A stretch of 64,000 nucleotides of DNA, taken from NCBI RefSeq assembly GCF_000311785.1, contig NZ_HE978541.1:173895-237894 (forward strand), written 5' to 3'. The position numbers and the translations under genes were made by a program. Source of the stretch: Brevibacillus massiliensis (GTDB lineage: Bacteria > Bacillota > Bacilli > Brevibacillales > Brevibacillaceae). Positions 44,685 to 53,582 of the stretch are shown here, one piece after another. Below the pieces are notes generated by a model, which made no database searches, was not told the DNA's origin, and was given only the letters and a program-made list of their open reading frames with translations. Position 1 is the stretch's first letter. Every line of letters begins with the position of its first letter.

Positions 44685-47351
44685 ATGAGTCATTTGGTAC
44701 TCATAGATGGAAACAGTATCGCCAATCGAGCGTTTTACGCTCTGCCGCTGCTGTCTACCTCCAGCGGACTGCATACCAACGCTTTGCTTGGTTTTACCAC
44801 GATGCTGCTCAAAGTGCTGGACGAGATGAAGCCGACCCATTTGTTGGTTGCATTTGACGCAGGTAAAGTGGTGTTTCGCCACAGTGAATATACAGAGTAC
44901 AAGGGCGGACGGGCGAAGACTCCGCCTGAATTGTCCGAGCAGTTTCCGCTGATTCGCGAACTCTTGGATGCGTTTTCGATCAAGCGCTTCGAGCTGGAAG
45001 GGTATGAAGCGGATGACATCATCGGCACGATGACCCGGCGGGCGGATCAAAACGGTTGGAAAACAACGGTGATCACAGGCGACAAAGACATGCTGCAGCT
45101 CGTCTCCGACTGCGTTTCGGTCGCTTTGACGAGAAAGGGCGTCAGTGAAATCGAACTGTACACCGCAAAAGAAATCGAAGAAAAATACGGGCTTGCCCCT
45201 GCCCAAATCATCGATTTAAAAGGGTTGATGGGCGATTCCTCCGACAATATCCCGGGCGTGCCGGGCGTCGGCGAAAAGACGGCGTTAAAGCTCTTGCACC
45301 AGTACGGCAGCGTGGAAGAGGTGCTCGCCAACATCGACCACATCTCCGGGAAAAAGCTGCAGGAGAATCTGCGCAACAATGTGGAGCAGGCCAAGATGAG
45401 CAAGTCGCTCGCGACGATCATGCGGGAAGCGCCTGTAGATTTGCAGCTTGACGACGTGTCGTTTAACGGTTACGATGCGCCGACGTTGATCGAGTTTTTT
45501 AAGCGGATGGAATTCAAATCGCTGATTCCGAAGGTAAAAGAAGCCGGAGACGCCGGTTATGGCGATGCCGAATCCGCCGATGCCGCCTCGGGCAGCCAGA
45601 CGTTCTCCTTTGAAGTAGTGGAGCCTGAAGGATTCGCCCGCTATTCCGCGCTGCTGACATCGCCGATGGCGCTCTGCGTCGAATTTGACGGCGACAACTA
45701 CCATTACGCTCCGCTGCTCGGGTTCGGGCTGGCCGCAGACGGAGTGTCGCTGTTCGTTCCGGCAGATACGGCGATGGAATGGACGGAGTTTCGCCAGTGG
45801 CTCGCCGATGAGAGCAAGGAAAAATGGGTGTTTGACGGCAAGCGGGACCTGGCCGGGCTGGCCTGGAACGAACTGGAGCTGAAAGGGGTCGGATTCGACT
45901 TGTACCTGGCCGCCTATCTGCTCAACGCATCGGAGAGCAATCCGGTGCTCGCCGACACGGTCAACCAGTATGCCGAGATACAGGTTGCCGCCGACGACGA
46001 CATCTATGGCAAGGGAGCCAAGCGCTCCATTCCGGAACAGCCGATCATAAGTGAACACATCGCCAGGAAAGCGGCGGCTATCTGGCAGAGCGTTCCCCAG
46101 GCCAGAGCGCAGATCGCCGAGCACCAGCTGGACGAGCTGCTCGGCAGCATCGAAAGTCCCCTGAGTATGGTTTTGGCTAAAATGGAAATTACTGGAGTTA
46201 AGATCGACAGTGAACGCCTGGTTCAAATGGGGCAAGACCTCGACAGGCAGCTGGGCGAGCTGACGGAACAGATCTACGAACTGGCCGGGCAGTCGTTCAA
46301 CATCAACTCGCCGAAACAATTGGGCGAGATCCTGTACGACAAGTTGGATTTGCCCGTTCTGAAGAAGACCAAGACGGGCCCGTCGACGAGCGCCGATGTA
46401 TTGGAGAAGCTGGCGCCGTATCATCCGATTATCGAGACGATTCTGCATTTCCGCCAGCTGGGCAAGCTGCGTTCCACATACATTGAAGGGCTGCTGAAGG
46501 AAATCCATCCGAAATCGAACAAGATTCACACCCGCTTCAATCAGGCGACGACGGCGACGGGACGGCTCAGCAGCACAGAGCCCAACCTGCAAAACATCCC
46601 GATTCGCCTGGAAGAAGGGCGCAAGATACGGGAGGCGTTCGTCCCTTCGGAGGAAGGCTGGTACATGCTGGCGGCAGACTACTCGCAGATTGAGTTGCGG
46701 GTGCTGGCCCACATCGCGCAAGACGCCAACCTGATCGATGCCTTCCGCCAGGGGATGGACATTCACACCCGCACGGCCATGGACGTATTTGGGGTGCCTG
46801 CGGAAGAAGTGACTTCCAACATGCGGCGGCAGGCGAAAGCTGTCAATTTTGGCATCGTATACGGCATCAGCGATTACGGGCTGTCGCAAAACCTGAATAT
46901 CACCCGCAAGGAAGCAGCCGATTTTATTGAGCGCTACTTCTCCGTTTTCCCCGGCGTCAAGACGTATATGGAAGAGATCGTCCGGCAGGGCAAGCGGGAC
47001 GGCTACGTGACCACACTGCTGAACCGCAGGCGCTATCTGCCTGATATCAAGAGCAGCAATTACAACATTCGGTCCTTTGCCGAGCGGATGGCGATGAACA
47101 CCCCGATACAGGGAACTGCGGCCGACATCATTAAATTGGCGATGATCCGGATGGAAGAACAGCTCAGAGCAAACGGTCTCAAGAGCCGGATGCTGCTGCA
47201 GGTGCACGACGAATTGGTGTTCGAAGTGCCGGAGGCGGAAATCGGCGCCATGCAGAAGCTGGTTCCTGAAGTGATGGAGGGGGCCATTGCGCTGGACGTT
47301 CCGCTCAAGGTGGACGTCCATTACGGCCGGACTTGGTATGAAGCAAAATAG
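44685..47351 (+). CDS. polA: DNA polymerase I
   Basis: 888 residues. N-terminal 5'-3' exonuclease (LIDGNSIANRAFYAL, GYEADDIIGTM, DLKGLMGDSSDNIPGVPGVGEKTALKLL), a middle 3'-5' exonuclease-like domain in which the usual DxE motif is not present (CVEFDGDNYHYAP), and the polymerase domain with TATGRLSS, ADYSQIELRVLAHIA, RRQAKAVNFGIVYGIS and LLQVHDELVFE. The gene repairs DNA and removes RNA primers. ATG 44685 follows GGAGAGGGG. It leads the conserved polA-mutM-coaE group. Confidence 0.97.
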   Translation: MSHLVLIDGNSIANRAFYALPLLSTSSGLHTNALLGFTTMLLKVLDEMKPTHLLVAFDAGKVVFRHSEYTEYKGGRAKTPPELSEQFPLIRELLDAFSIKRFELEGYEADDIIGTMTRRADQNGWKTTVITGDKDMLQLVSDCVSVALTRKGVSEIELYTAKEIEEKYGLAPAQIIDLKGLMGDSSDNIPGVPGVGEKTALKLLHQYGSVEEVLANIDHISGKKLQENLRNNVEQAKMSKSLATIMREAPVDLQLDDVSFNGYDAPTLIEFFKRMEFKSLIPKVKEAGDAGYGDAESADAASGSQTFSFEVVEPEGFARYSALLTSPMALCVEFDGDNYHYAPLLGFGLAADGVSLFVPADTAMEWTEFRQWLADESKEKWVFDGKRDLAGLAWNELELKGVGFDLYLAAYLLNASESNPVLADTVNQYAEIQVAADDDIYGKGAKRSIPEQPIISEHIARKAAAIWQSVPQARAQIAEHQLDELLGSIESPLSMVLAKMEITGVKIDSERLVQMGQDLDRQLGELTEQIYELAGQSFNINSPKQLGEILYDKLDLPVLKKTKTGPSTSADVLEKLAPYHPIIETILHFRQLGKLRSTYIEGLLKEIHPKSNKIHTRFNQATTATGRLSSTEPNLQNIPIRLEEGRKIREAFVPSEEGWYMLAADYSQIELRVLAHIAQDANLIDAFRQGMDIHTRTAMDVFGVPAEEVTSNMRRQAKAVNFGIVYGISDYGLSQNLNITRKEAADFIERYFSVFPGVKTYMEEIVRQGKRDGYVTTLLNRRRYLPDIKSSNYNIRSFAERMAMNTPIQGTAADIIKLAMIRMEEQLRANGLKSRMLLQVHDELVFEVPEAEIGAMQKLVPEVMEGAIALDVPLKVDVHYGRTWYEAK

Positions 47352-47362
47352 GGAGGATGCAT

Positions 47363-48187
47363 ATGCCGGAATTGCCCGAGGTAGAGACTGTCGTCCGGAC
47401 ACTGCGCAAACTGGTGCTGGAAAAGGTAATCGCCAGCGTCACCGTCACGCTCCCGCGCATTGTCAGAAGGCCTGATGACGTGGAAGCGTTCAAGGCACAG
47501 CTATCGGGACAGATGATTCGCCATATCGACCGGCGGGCCAAATTTATCAAGTTTATCCTGGACCGCGACGTCCTGATCTCCCATCTGCGGATGGAAGGAC
47601 GATACGGCCTGTACCAGGCTGACGATCCCGTTGAAAAGCATACCCACGTCATTTTTCACTTTACCGACGGGACCGAATTGCGGTATCGGGACGTGCGCCA
47701 GTTTGGCACGATGGATTTGATCCCGCTGGGGATGGAACTGAAAATGGAACCCTTGGCAAAATTGGGGCCGGAGCCGTTGGATGAACAGTTCACGCTGCCG
47801 GTCTTTCGCACGATGTTAAAAGGTCGGACGACCAAAATCAAACCGCTCTTGTTAAACCAGGAATTTCTCGTCGGTCTCGGGAATATCTATGTGGACGAGG
47901 CCTTATTCCGAGCTGGCATACACCCCGAGCGCCCTGCTGGCAAACTCACCCGCGGGCAGGTTGCAAAACTGTATGACAGCATTATCGCGACGCTGACCGA
48001 AGCAATCGAGCAAGGCGGCAGTTCGATTAAATCGTACGTAAACGGACAGGGAGAAATGGGGATGTTTCAGCAGTCCCTTCATGTATACGGGCGGGCAGAT
48101 GAACCGTGCAACGTCTGTTCCACACCGATCGTTCGCATGGTTGTAGGCGGACGCGGGACACACATCTGCCCCAAGTGCCAAAAATAG
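47363..48187 (+). CDS. mutM: Formamidopyrimidine-DNA glycosylase
   Basis: Removes 8-oxoguanine and formamidopyrimidines from DNA. 274 residues. The catalytic N-terminus MPELPEVETVVRTL (Pro2 nucleophile, Glu3) is intact; the helix-two-turn-helix part contains NIYVDEALFRAGIHP, and the zinc finger has four cysteines in CNVCSTPIVRMV and THICPKCQK. ATG 47363 follows GGGAGGATG, 11 bases after polA. Confidence 0.96.
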   Translation: MPELPEVETVVRTLRKLVLEKVIASVTVTLPRIVRRPDDVEAFKAQLSGQMIRHIDRRAKFIKFILDRDVLISHLRMEGRYGLYQADDPVEKHTHVIFHFTDGTELRYRDVRQFGTMDLIPLGMELKMEPLAKLGPEPLDEQFTLPVFRTMLKGRTTKIKPLLLNQEFLVGLGNIYVDEALFRAGIHPERPAGKLTRGQVAKLYDSIIATLTEAIEQGGSSIKSYVNGQGEMGMFQQSLHVYGRADEPCNVCSTPIVRMVVGGRGTHICPKCQK

Positions 48188-48213
48188 AACCCCTAGATGG
48201 AGGTGTGGAGCAG

Positions 48214-48816
48214 ATGATCCTTGGACTAACCGGCGGCATTGCCAGCGGGAAGAGCACGGTGGCAGCGATGCTGCGGCAGCGGGGGATTCCCGTAGTGGAT
48301 GCAGACCTGATCGCCCGGCAGGTGGTAGAGCCTGGATTGCCGGCCTACCAGGCAATCGTCAGCCACTTTGGACAAGGCGTGCTGTTCCCCGACGGGCAAT
48401 TGAACCGGAAGGCTTTGGGCGAGATCGTCTTTTCCAATGAAGAGCAGCGGCAAATCTTGAACGGAATCGTACATCCCGAAGTTCGCAGGGAGATGCGCCA
48501 ACAGACGGAAGCTGCACTCAAGAGAGGGGAAAAAATCGTCTTTCTGGACATTCCCCTGCTGTTTGAAAGCCGCTTGCAGCATACGGTGGATAAGATCGTG
48601 GTAGTGTACGTACCGGCCTCGCTGCAGTTGTCGCGTCTGATGCAGCGGGATGACATTGGCGAGGAGCAGGCGTTGAAGCGGCTTCAGGCGCAGCTTCCGA
48701 TCGAACAAAAGAAGGAGCAGGCAGATTTTGTGATCGACAACCAGGGGACGCGAGAAGAGACAGAGCGCCAGGTTGAAAAACTGCTTGCCACACTTGCTGC
48801 GGAGTCGAGTCCATGA
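48214..48816 (+). CDS. coaE: Dephospho-CoA kinase
   Basis: Last step of coenzyme A synthesis. 200 residues with P-loop LTGGIASGKSTVAAML at the start, DADLIARQVVEPG, FLDIPLLFES and the lid region QRDDIGEEQALKRLQAQ. ATG 48214 follows GGAGGTG. Its stop overlaps the next start in ATGA. Confidence 0.95.
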   Translation: MILGLTGGIASGKSTVAAMLRQRGIPVVDADLIARQVVEPGLPAYQAIVSHFGQGVLFPDGQLNRKALGEIVFSNEEQRQILNGIVHPEVRREMRQQTEAALKRGEKIVFLDIPLLFESRLQHTVDKIVVVYVPASLQLSRLMQRDDIGEEQALKRLQAQLPIEQKKEQADFVIDNQGTREETERQVEKLLATLAAESSP

Positions 48817-49376
48817 GAAGAAAGAGGACGGCTGCCGTACTCCTTCTTTTGTTGATGGGGGTCTTTTTGTTAATCAACACGCCGTTTATCTGGAAGTGGA
48901 TGTATCCGGTCAAGTATCAACCGGAAATCAAGCTGGCAGCGGAGCGCTTTAACGTTGACCCAATGCTCGTTCTCGCCGTGATCAGGACAGAAAGCGCCTT
49001 CGAACCGCGGCGAGTCTCCAAAAAAGGAGCAGTCGGACTGATGCAGTTGATGCCGGAGACGGCGAATTGGATCATCAAGCAGGCGAAGTTTCAGGGTCTT
49101 GCGATGGAGTACCTCGACGACCCAAAAGTAAACATCGATATCGGAACCTGGTACCTGTCCTATCTGTTAAAGCAGTTCAATGGGGACAAAGTGCTGGCGC
49201 TTGCCGCGTATAATGCCGGGCCGGGCAGTGTGAACAAATGGCTTGAGCAAGAGATTTGGGACGGTTCCAGGGAACGTGTCGAGGACATTCCCTACGGCGA
49301 GACGCGGCATTATGTACAGAAAGTGCTGTACTACCAGGAAAAGTATCAAAAAATATACCAGAATGATTTCAAATAG
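48813..49376 (+). CDS. Membrane-anchored lytic transglycosylase (SLT domain)
   Basis: 187 residues. One N-terminal membrane anchor (AAVLLLLLMGVFLLIN) is followed by an SLT domain: IRTESAFEP with the catalytic Glu, KGAVGLMQLMPETA, DIGTWYLSYLLKQF and ALAAYNAGPG. It cleaves peptidoglycan glycan strands outside the membrane. It overlaps coaE by four bases. In B. subtilis a similar gene stands in this region, so it belongs to the backbone. Confidence 0.92.
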   Translation: MRRKRTAAVLLLLLMGVFLLINTPFIWKWMYPVKYQPEIKLAAERFNVDPMLVLAVIRTESAFEPRRVSKKGAVGLMQLMPETANWIIKQAKFQGLAMEYLDDPKVNIDIGTWYLSYLLKQFNGDKVLALAAYNAGPGSVNKWLEQEIWDGSRERVEDIPYGETRHYVQKVLYYQEKYQKIYQNDFK

Positions 49377-49381
49377 GCCGA

Positions 49382-49430
49382 AAGAAGCCCGACCTCTGAT
49401 GGAACCCAGAGGGACAGGCTTCTTTTTTTG
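49382..49430 (+). terminator. Intrinsic terminator of the polA operon
   Basis: AAAGAAGCC (49382-49390) pairs with GGCTTCTTT (49418-49426), with an inner CTCTG/CAGAG stem. The T run reaches 49430. Confidence 0.9.
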
Positions 49431-49469
49431 GGGCCAAATGTACAAATTTTATTTTTTTAGTAAAACACA

Positions 49470-49497
49470 TTGATAAATGTGACATACTGATTATAAT
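49470..49497 (+). promoter_or_regulatory. gapB promoter with CcpN-type operator
   Basis: -35 TTGATA (49470-49475), 16-base spacer, -10 TATAAT (49492-49497). Between them TGTGACATACT (49478-49488) fits the CcpN consensus TRTGHYATAYW reported for B. subtilis gapB and pckA. Repression in the presence of glucose would follow. The ccpN gene is not in the window. Confidence 0.72.
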
Positions 49498-49545
49498 AAA
49501 GATAGCAGAAAAAGTGTAACTCATAAGGTGGAGGGGAGTCCCAAT

Positions 49546-50589
49546 ATGACGATTAAAATTGGTATTAACGGATTCGGTCGCATTGGACGCATGGTGTTCC
49601 GCCGTGCCATCCAGAATCCTGAAATGGAAGTAGTTGCGATTAACGCAAGCTATCCCCCGGAAACGCTGGCACATCTGTTAAAATACGATTCGATTCACGG
49701 ACGAATTGACAATAAAATTGAGGTTAAGAATCATCAAATCATTGTGGACGGAAAACCGACCCTTGTTCTGTCAGACCGCGATCCGCTCAACCTGCCATGG
49801 GGCGAGCTCGGCGTGGAGATTGTCGTGGAAGCGACAGGCAAGTTTAAAGATCGCGAGGGCGCAGGCAAACACCTGCAAAGCGGAGCGAAAAAAGTGGTGA
49901 TCACCGCCCCTGGCAAAAACGAAGACGCCACGATCGTCATGGGCGTAAATGAGCATGTCTACCGGCACAATGAGCATCACATCGTCTCCAACGCTTCCTG
50001 TACGACCAACTGTCTGGCGCCGGTAGCAAAAGTGCTGCACGAAGCGTTCGGCATTGAGAGCGGACTGATGACGACGATACACTCCTACACCAACGACCAG
50101 GTAAACCTGGATAATCCCCATAAAGACCTGCGCCGGGCCCGGGCTTGCGGACAGTCGATCATTCCGACAAGTACGGGTGCTGCCCGCGCGGTTGGCAAAG
50201 TGCTGCCAGAGTTGAACGGCCGCCTGAACGGTTTTTCCCTGCGGGTGCCCACTCCTGACGTCTCCATCGTTGACCTGGTCGCAAACGTCAGCCGGGACGT
50301 GACGGCAGGCGAGGTGAACAGCGTTCTGAAGGAAGCGAGCCAGGGAGCGATGAAGGGTTACATCGAATTCTGCGAAGAACCGCTCGTCTCCGTCGATTTC
50401 ATCGGCAACGACCATTCTTCGATTGTTGACGGATTGTCAACGATGGTCATGGGCGGACGGCAGGTGAAGGTAATCGCCTGGTACGACAACGAGTGGGGCT
50501 ACTCCTGCCGCGTCGTCGACCTGGTGCGGCACGTCTCCCGGATGTACAATGAAGTGAGAGAGGTAGCGGCTGCAGGTGCCGCGCAATAA
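49546..50589 (+). CDS. gapB: Glyceraldehyde-3-phosphate dehydrogenase, gluconeogenic type
   Basis: 347 residues. Rossmann start IKIGINGFGRIGRMVFRR, catalytic C152 in SNASCTTNCLAP, and the substrate motif TPDVSIVDLV. Assigned to GapB rather than the glycolytic GapA from its place behind coaE and the CcpN-type promoter; GapB enzymes prefer NADP and run toward gluconeogenesis. ATG 49546 follows AAGGTGGAGGGG. The terminator follows directly. Confidence 0.92.
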   Translation: MTIKIGINGFGRIGRMVFRRAIQNPEMEVVAINASYPPETLAHLLKYDSIHGRIDNKIEVKNHQIIVDGKPTLVLSDRDPLNLPWGELGVEIVVEATGKFKDREGAGKHLQSGAKKVVITAPGKNEDATIVMGVNEHVYRHNEHHIVSNASCTTNCLAPVAKVLHEAFGIESGLMTTIHSYTNDQVNLDNPHKDLRRARACGQSIIPTSTGAARAVGKVLPELNGRLNGFSLRVPTPDVSIVDLVANVSRDVTAGEVNSVLKEASQGAMKGYIEFCEEPLVSVDFIGNDHSSIVDGLSTMVMGGRQVKVIAWYDNEWGYSCRVVDLVRHVSRMYNEVREVAAAGAAQ

Positions 50590-50600
50590 CAGGTAACAGG

Positions 50601-50630
50601 GACGAATCGCCAGTAGGTGATTCGTCTTTT
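50601..50630 (+). terminator. Intrinsic terminator of gapB
   Basis: GACGAATCGCC (50601-50611) pairs with GGTGATTCGTC (50616-50626) with one G-T pair, then TTTT. Confidence 0.82.
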
Positions 50631-51030
50631 ATTCTTATCGTCGTTTTATATAGTTGGCTGGCCTGGAGCATGGAAAAAGATTAACCCCGATTTCGCTCAA
50701 GAAAGCCATAAAGCGATCGAGCACCGCTTCATCTTCCAAGTTATGCATTAAATCCATCTTCCCTGCTCTGCATGCAGGGATCGACAAAAGATCTGTACAT
50801 TCGTCAAAGCGCTGGTTATGTTATCTCTTCAGAATATTCTGCAATTGTCATTGACAACTTTGAAAAATCAGTAAATAATGGAATGGCATAGGCATTCATT
50901 TCATCCGAAGGGGAGTTCATTGGATACGGCGAAGAAAGTAGGGTTAGTGACCCTTCAGAAGTGAAAGGTAAACAACTCGTTTTCTGGATCATTTGCTTGT
51001 TACATCTAAATAGGGAGGAAGGTGATAAAG
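50631..51030. other. A+T-richer gap at the left edge of the cox block, with possible gene debris
   Basis: No intact gene. One plus frame reads like protein across 50772-51000 (QSAGYVISSEYSAIVIDNFEKS, TAG at 50889, then FISSEGEFIGYGEESRV), interrupted by that single stop. On the minus strand a short frame near 50650-50760 reads MHNLEDEAVLDRFMAFLSEIG. Neither was recognised. Base composition changes here from the G+C-rich backbone. Confidence 0.35.
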
Positions 51031-51804
51031 ATGTTGAAAGTCGATCTGAGTTGCGATATGGGAGAAAGCTTTGGCTTATACCAATTGGGAAATGACGAAG
51101 AAATGATGCAATATATCACATCGGCCAATATTGCCTGCGGTTACCACGGTGGCGATCCTCACGTTATGCGGAAAACGGTGGAATTGGCCAAGAATTATGG
51201 GGTAGCCATCGGGGCTCATCCTGGTTTTCCTGATCTGATCGGGTTTGGACGCAGATACATGAATTGTACGCCTTCCGAGATTAAAGATTATGTGACGTAC
51301 CAAATGGGCGCACTGCGGGAATTTGCTTCCGCTTTCGGCATGAAACTTCAGCATTGCAAGCCTCATGGCGCCCTTTATATGATGGCGATGGAGGATGAAA
51401 AATTGGCTAGGGCGATCCTGGAGGCAATTGCCGAAGTTGATTCTACTACCATTGTGTATGCGATGAACCATTCGGCCGTTGTAGAAACAGGCCAAAAAAT
51501 GGGGATTCGCGTGGCTAAAGAAGTGTATTCGGACAGAGAGCATACAACAACTGGTTCAATCGTTCTTACGAGGAAAGGCCCTTCCATCCAGGATTACCGT
51601 CAAATGGCGAATCGGGTGGTTCGTATGGTGAAGGAAGGGAGAGTGGTTGCCCATACTGGCGAAGAAATATCGATCCAAGCGGAAACGGTATGTATCCATG
51701 GGGATACTCCCGGAGCGCCGCAACTGGCGAAAGCGATTGTTGAAGCGTTAAAAGAAAATGGGATTCAAATTGCTTCCATTGAAAATGTATTAGGAGTAGG
51801 CTGA
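51031..51804 (+). CDS. pxpA: LamB/YcsF family protein (5-oxoprolinase subunit A, PxpA type)
   Basis: 257 residues. Family motifs: VDLSCDMGESFG, ITSANIACGYHGGDP, GVAIGAHPGFPDLIGFGRR, KPHGALYMMA, EVYSDREHTTTGSIVLTRK and VCIHGDTPGAPQLA. PxpA acts with PxpB and PxpC to hydrolyse 5-oxoproline with ATP; no pxpBC is in the window, so it may work with subunits elsewhere or on another lactam. ATG 51031 is chosen behind GGAGGAAGG; GTG 51022 is too near. First gene of the low-G+C block. Confidence 0.88.
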   Translation: MLKVDLSCDMGESFGLYQLGNDEEMMQYITSANIACGYHGGDPHVMRKTVELAKNYGVAIGAHPGFPDLIGFGRRYMNCTPSEIKDYVTYQMGALREFASAFGMKLQHCKPHGALYMMAMEDEKLARAILEAIAEVDSTTIVYAMNHSAVVETGQKMGIRVAKEVYSDREHTTTGSIVLTRKGPSIQDYRQMANRVVRMVKEGRVVAHTGEEISIQAETVCIHGDTPGAPQLAKAIVEALKENGIQIASIENVLGVG

Positions 51805-51943
51805 ACAACGGGGTGCAACAGTATTATTCCGTCTGAGGGCGTCAAAGAAAGTGGAGAAGGCCGTGAAGGCTTAAAATATACAGTGGAAATCATGACAAAT
51901 GAAGTTAATCGAAATAAAAATGTATTTTGAGGGGGAAACAGAC

Positions 51944-52135
51944 ATGCCTGTATTAAGAATTGAGATGCTCGAAGGTAGAAGTGAAGAGATGAAGCTTTCT
52001 ATGATCCGCGAGGTAACCGATGCGATGGCTCGCTCTCTCAATATTGAGAAAGAGGAAGTAGACATTATCATAAAAGAAATTAAGAAGAAAGACTGGGCAA
52101 AGGGCGGAGTCACATGGCCATGGAATAAAGACTAG
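51944..52135 (+). CDS. 4-oxalocrotonate tautomerase family enzyme
   Basis: 63 residues, the length of classical 4-OT. After removal of Met the catalytic Pro1 starts PVLRIEMLEGRS, followed by the alpha helix EEMKLSMIREVTDAMARSL and the basic region KEIKKKDWAKGG. These enzymes use the terminal proline as a base in keto-enol tautomerisation. ATG 51944 follows GAGGGGG; the frame runs 15 codons further up without a site. Substrate unknown. Confidence 0.85.
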   Translation: MPVLRIEMLEGRSEEMKLSMIREVTDAMARSLNIEKEEVDIIIKEIKKKDWAKGGVTWPWNKD

Positions 52136-52532
52136 TTGTCCAGATTATCCTCTTCAATACAAGTTAACTCGTCGGAACGGCGGGTTTTTAAGTTAAAACT
52201 GCTTCATGCCTGGTACGTTTTCAATTGGTACGATAAGTATGTCACGCTATCAGGATTACCAGTACTTAAATAAGCTGTTTGAGGGTCACAGTTCCTTTAT
52301 ATTTTGAATATGTTATAATGATTACTATTAAAAGAATTTACTTAATATTATTTTAATTCTAATTATGGTCAATCGGCAGCTATTGTTGACGTACGGGTAT
52401 TTTAAGGGACGTTTGACGAGCCTCTTTATCAAATGGATGGAGGGACACAAAAAACCTCATGGCACAAAACCTTGAAGTTTCAATTTTCGGCTATTGCCGA
52501 GACCTATTTCATGAGTTTAGGAGGGAGTAATC
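52136..52532. other. Intergenic region before xdhC with an extended -10 promoter
   Basis: No gene supported. TGtTATAAT (52311-52319) is a strong extended -10, preceded only by a poor -35, and would start a leader of about 210 bases ahead of the xdhC-like gene. This is the best promoter seen for the cox block. Confidence 0.55.
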
Positions 52533-53582
52533 TTGTCGCGCATTCAAGAAGCACGAGATGTCATGCAAAAAATGAAACAGGCCTGGGAACGCAATCAAAA
52601 AACATCCTTATTAATGATTACTGAGGTGCGTGGGTCGTCTTACCGCCAACCTGGGGCCAAGATGATGATGGCAGCGGATGGAGAAATGTTTGGCACACTA
52701 AGTGGCGGTTGTTTGGAGAACGATTTGTTTGAATGGTCACAAGAAGCAATTAGTCAAAACACCCCTCTCACAAAACAATATGATCTTAGTGAAAATGATC
52801 TATGGTCTTTAGGAATCGGCTGCAAAGGAACATTGGATATCTCGATTATTCCTGTCGATTCTAACGATAGCTTCTGGCAAAGAGCCATCACACTCATACA
52901 AGAAGATCGTCCCGTTTCTCTGATCCTGGAAATTCCGACAGGCGTTCGAGTCCTGCTGGATCAGAATGGAAACGGCTGGGGAGATCTGGATCAGATCCCG
53001 GATGAGGTTCGGAAACAAGCATTGGATCGGACCTTCCACCGAACGCGTGCAGAAGTTATTTCTCTCGGAAATCGCCGGTTTGTTATTGATACCATGAGGC
53101 CCAGTGAACATTTGATTGTAGCGGGTGCCGGTCATGATGCAGTACCCCTTGTTTCTGTCGCTGCAAGTGTTGGATTTTCTGTAACCGTTTTAGATCCTCG
53201 CAAAGACTTTAATACCGCTTTTCGTTTTCCGTCCGTATCCCATCTGGTGGTTGAACCTGACAAAGCAGACCCTGTTGCTTTAAACGACAGCTGGTGGGTC
53301 ATCATGAATCATCAGCAAAGTCGAGATGAAGCTTCGATAGCGCTTGCATTAAAAAGCAACCCGCGCTTTATTGGTGTGTTAGGCCCCCTCTCCCGTACAC
53401 AAGAAATGCTGGCAAACATCGGAGCCAGCCCTACGAGCGGTCCTCTGCACGCACCAATCGGATTGGACTTGGGAGCGGAGACAATTGAAGAAGTAGCTGT
53501 AAGCATTATAGCTGAATTGATGATGGTGAGGAGCGGCAGCAGTGGCAAGCCTCTTTCCGGAAAAGCAAAAATCCATGCGTAA
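52533..53582 (+). CDS. XdhC/CoxI-family molybdenum-enzyme maturation protein
   Basis: 349 residues. N-terminal XdhC region (LLMITEVRGSSYRQPGAKMMMAADGEMFGTLSGGCLENDL), then a Rossmann-like C-terminal domain (LIVAGAGHDAVPLVSVAASVGFSVTVLDPR, IGVLGPLSRTQEM, HAPIGLDLGAETIEEVAVSIIAE). Proteins of this family bind the molybdenum cofactor, help its sulfuration and insert it into molybdenum hydroxylases such as xanthine or CO dehydrogenase. TTG 52533 follows GGAGGG. Overlaps the start of the mocA remnant by eight bases. Confidence 0.88.
   Translation: MSRIQEARDVMQKMKQAWERNQKTSLLMITEVRGSSYRQPGAKMMMAADGEMFGTLSGGCLENDLFEWSQEAISQNTPLTKQYDLSENDLWSLGIGCKGTLDISIIPVDSNDSFWQRAITLIQEDRPVSLILEIPTGVRVLLDQNGNGWGDLDQIPDEVRKQALDRTFHRTRAEVISLGNRRFVIDTMRPSEHLIVAGAGHDAVPLVSVAASVGFSVTVLDPRKDFNTAFRFPSVSHLVVEPDKADPVALNDSWWVIMNHQQSRDEASIALALKSNPRFIGVLGPLSRTQEMLANIGASPTSGPLHAPIGLDLGAETIEEVAVSIIAELMMVRSGSSGKPLSGKAKIHA

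Noticed and set aside
45285-47402. A 705-codon minus-strand open frame across polA and the mutM start
   Set aside because: Shadow of polA. The polymerase motifs on the plus strand are unambiguous and the antisense product resembles no protein.
50654-50854. 66-codon plus-strand frame behind gapB
   Set aside because: No ribosome site and no protein-like pattern; composition suggests noncoding or degraded sequence.
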